Source: an uncultured Lachnospiraceae bacterium | Lineage (GTDB): Bacteria > Bacillota > Clostridia > Lachnospirales > Lachnospiraceae | Direction: 5' to 3' | Assembly (NCBI GenBank): GCA_947178465.1 | Contig: CAMWYL010000167.1 | Location: 1-7,034 of the forward strand | Length of the DNA: 7,034 nucleotides | Part shown: piece by piece, positions 6,506 through 7,034 of the stretch | Layout of the letters: every line of letters begins with the position of its first letter | Position numbering within the stretch: position 1 is the first letter of the stretch | Program-made: the position numbers and the translations under genes | Notes under the pieces: model-generated | What the model saw: the letters and a program-made list of their open reading frames with translations, nothing else | Database searches by the model: none | Told to the model about the DNA's origin: nothing

Positions 6506-7034
6506 CTATTTCTGCTTGTTTTCAAAATGATTCCAAACATTCCACGGGGCTTTATTTGCCGCCCAAAGTTTATTCAAATCTTCTTTGTCTTTGAGCATAT
6601 CCATCGGATGCCAAAAGCCTGCATGTTTGTAAGCATGAAGCTGACCGTCCTTTGCAAGGTTCTGCAACGGCTCTCGTTCCCACATCATGTTATCCGCCGT
6701 TTCCGGCAAGATATAATCAAGGGCTTTGTTTTCACAGACAAAAAAGCCTCCGTTGATCCATGCGTCGCTCGGTTTTTCCTGAAACTGCCTGATTGTCCCG
6801 TCTGACTGAATATCCAACGCCCCGAATCGTCCTTCCGGCTGAACGGCAGTAAGCGTAACTAGTTTTCCGGATTTTACATGCGAGTCAACAAGTTTCTCCA
6901 TGTCAACGTCACTTACGCCGTCACCATAAGTGAGCATGAACGCTTCTTTCCCGATATAATTTTTTGCCCGGTAAATGCGACCCGCAGTAAGCGTATCAGG
7001 TCCGGTATAGAGCATGGTTACTTTCCACGGTTCG
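6506..7034 (-). CDS. rfbF: Glucose-1-phosphate cytidylyltransferase, partial (N-terminus outside the window)
   Basis: This enzyme makes CDP-glucose from CTP and glucose-1-phosphate in the cytoplasm, the first committed step to CDP-3,6-dideoxyhexoses. The reading frame continues upstream of the internal ATG at 7015 with residues EPWKV, which also occur in RfbF proteins, so that ATG is not the true start and the gene runs off the right edge. The 175 visible residues include TYGDGVSD (sugar-nucleotidyltransferase metal-binding Asp region), GRFGALD, FQEKP, NGGFFV, a WEREPL segment and HPMDML, all in the family order. Salmonella RfbF is about 257 residues, so about 80 N-terminal residues, including the nucleotide-binding GxGTR region, are missing here. 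The stop codon lies 2 bp before rfbG, consistent with one operon. The family call is secure. It is partial because of the window edge; no decay is visible. Confidence 0.96.
   Translation of the reverse strand, partial: EPWKVTMLYTGPDTLTAGRIYRAKNYIGKEAFMLTYGDGVSDVDMEKLVDSHVKSGKLVTLTAVQPEGRFGALDIQSDGTIRQFQEKPSDAWINGGFFVCENKALDYILPETADNMMWEREPLQNLAKDGQLHAYKHAGFWHPMDMLKDKEDLNKLWAANKAPWNVWNHFENKQK

Noticed and set aside
6506..7015. A complete short rfbF starting at the ATG at 7015
   Set aside because: The frame stays open upstream and encodes the family segment EPWKV, so the ATG is internal and the gene is cut only by the window edge.
1..7034. Insertion sequences, tRNA, CRISPR array, promoter or terminator hairpins
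   Set aside because: Genes are packed edge to edge with gaps of 5 bp or less. I saw no transposase motif, spaced repeats, tRNA-like stretch or GC-rich hairpin followed by a T run between genes.

Overview
All genes in this window lie on the minus strand, so they read from right to left. They form one compact cluster for a surface polysaccharide, most likely an O-antigen. In transcription order the genes are: glucose-1-phosphate cytidylyltransferase (rfbF, 5' end cut by the window edge), CDP-glucose 4,6-dehydratase (rfbG), the PMP/[2Fe-2S] CDP-4-keto-6-deoxyglucose 3-dehydrase (rfbH), an RfbV-like GT2 glycosyltransferase, a CDP-paratose synthase-like reductase (rfbS/prt), a CDP-paratose 2-epimerase (rfbE/tyv), a second GT2 glycosyltransferase, and the N-terminal part of a Wzx flippase cut by the left edge. 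Gaps are 5 bp or less and several genes overlap (ATGA, TTGA and an 8-bp overlap), so the set looks like one translationally coupled operon. I see no promoter, terminator, RNA gene, mobile element or CRISPR array. No gap of even 50 bases lacks a gene.

Together the enzymes make a rare 3,6-dideoxyhexose: glucose-1-P -> CDP-glucose (RfbF) -> CDP-4-keto-6-deoxyglucose (RfbG) -> 3-deoxygenated 4-keto intermediate (RfbH plus an E3 reductase such as RfbI, not in the window) -> CDP-paratose (RfbS) -> CDP-tyvelose (RfbE). The RfbV-like transferase is the best candidate for adding the dideoxyhexose to the repeat unit. Wzx would then flip the lipid-linked unit across the inner membrane. The pathway is known from Salmonella group D and Yersinia pseudotuberculosis. 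Here the gene order differs (F-G-H-V-S-E-GT-wzx) and the protein divergence suggests another lineage.

The most notable feature is an uninterrupted run of nine G (coding strand) inside the RfbV-like gene, just before its DDD catalytic motif. The gene is in frame as written. Gain or loss of one G brings a stop within about 20 codons, so the tract looks like a slipped-strand ON/OFF switch for the dideoxyhexose side branch. A run of nine T directly after the probable TTG start of wzx is a weaker candidate of the same kind.

Base composition changes abruptly at the rfbH/rfbV junction. Sampled 60-bp stretches are about 53-57% GC in rfbH but about 12-42% in the downstream genes. This suggests that a CDP-dideoxyhexose precursor module and a sugar-specific module came from different sources. 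The organism cannot be named from this window. It is probably a Gram-negative O-antigen producer outside the Enterobacterales; spirochaetes or other anaerobes are only a guess.
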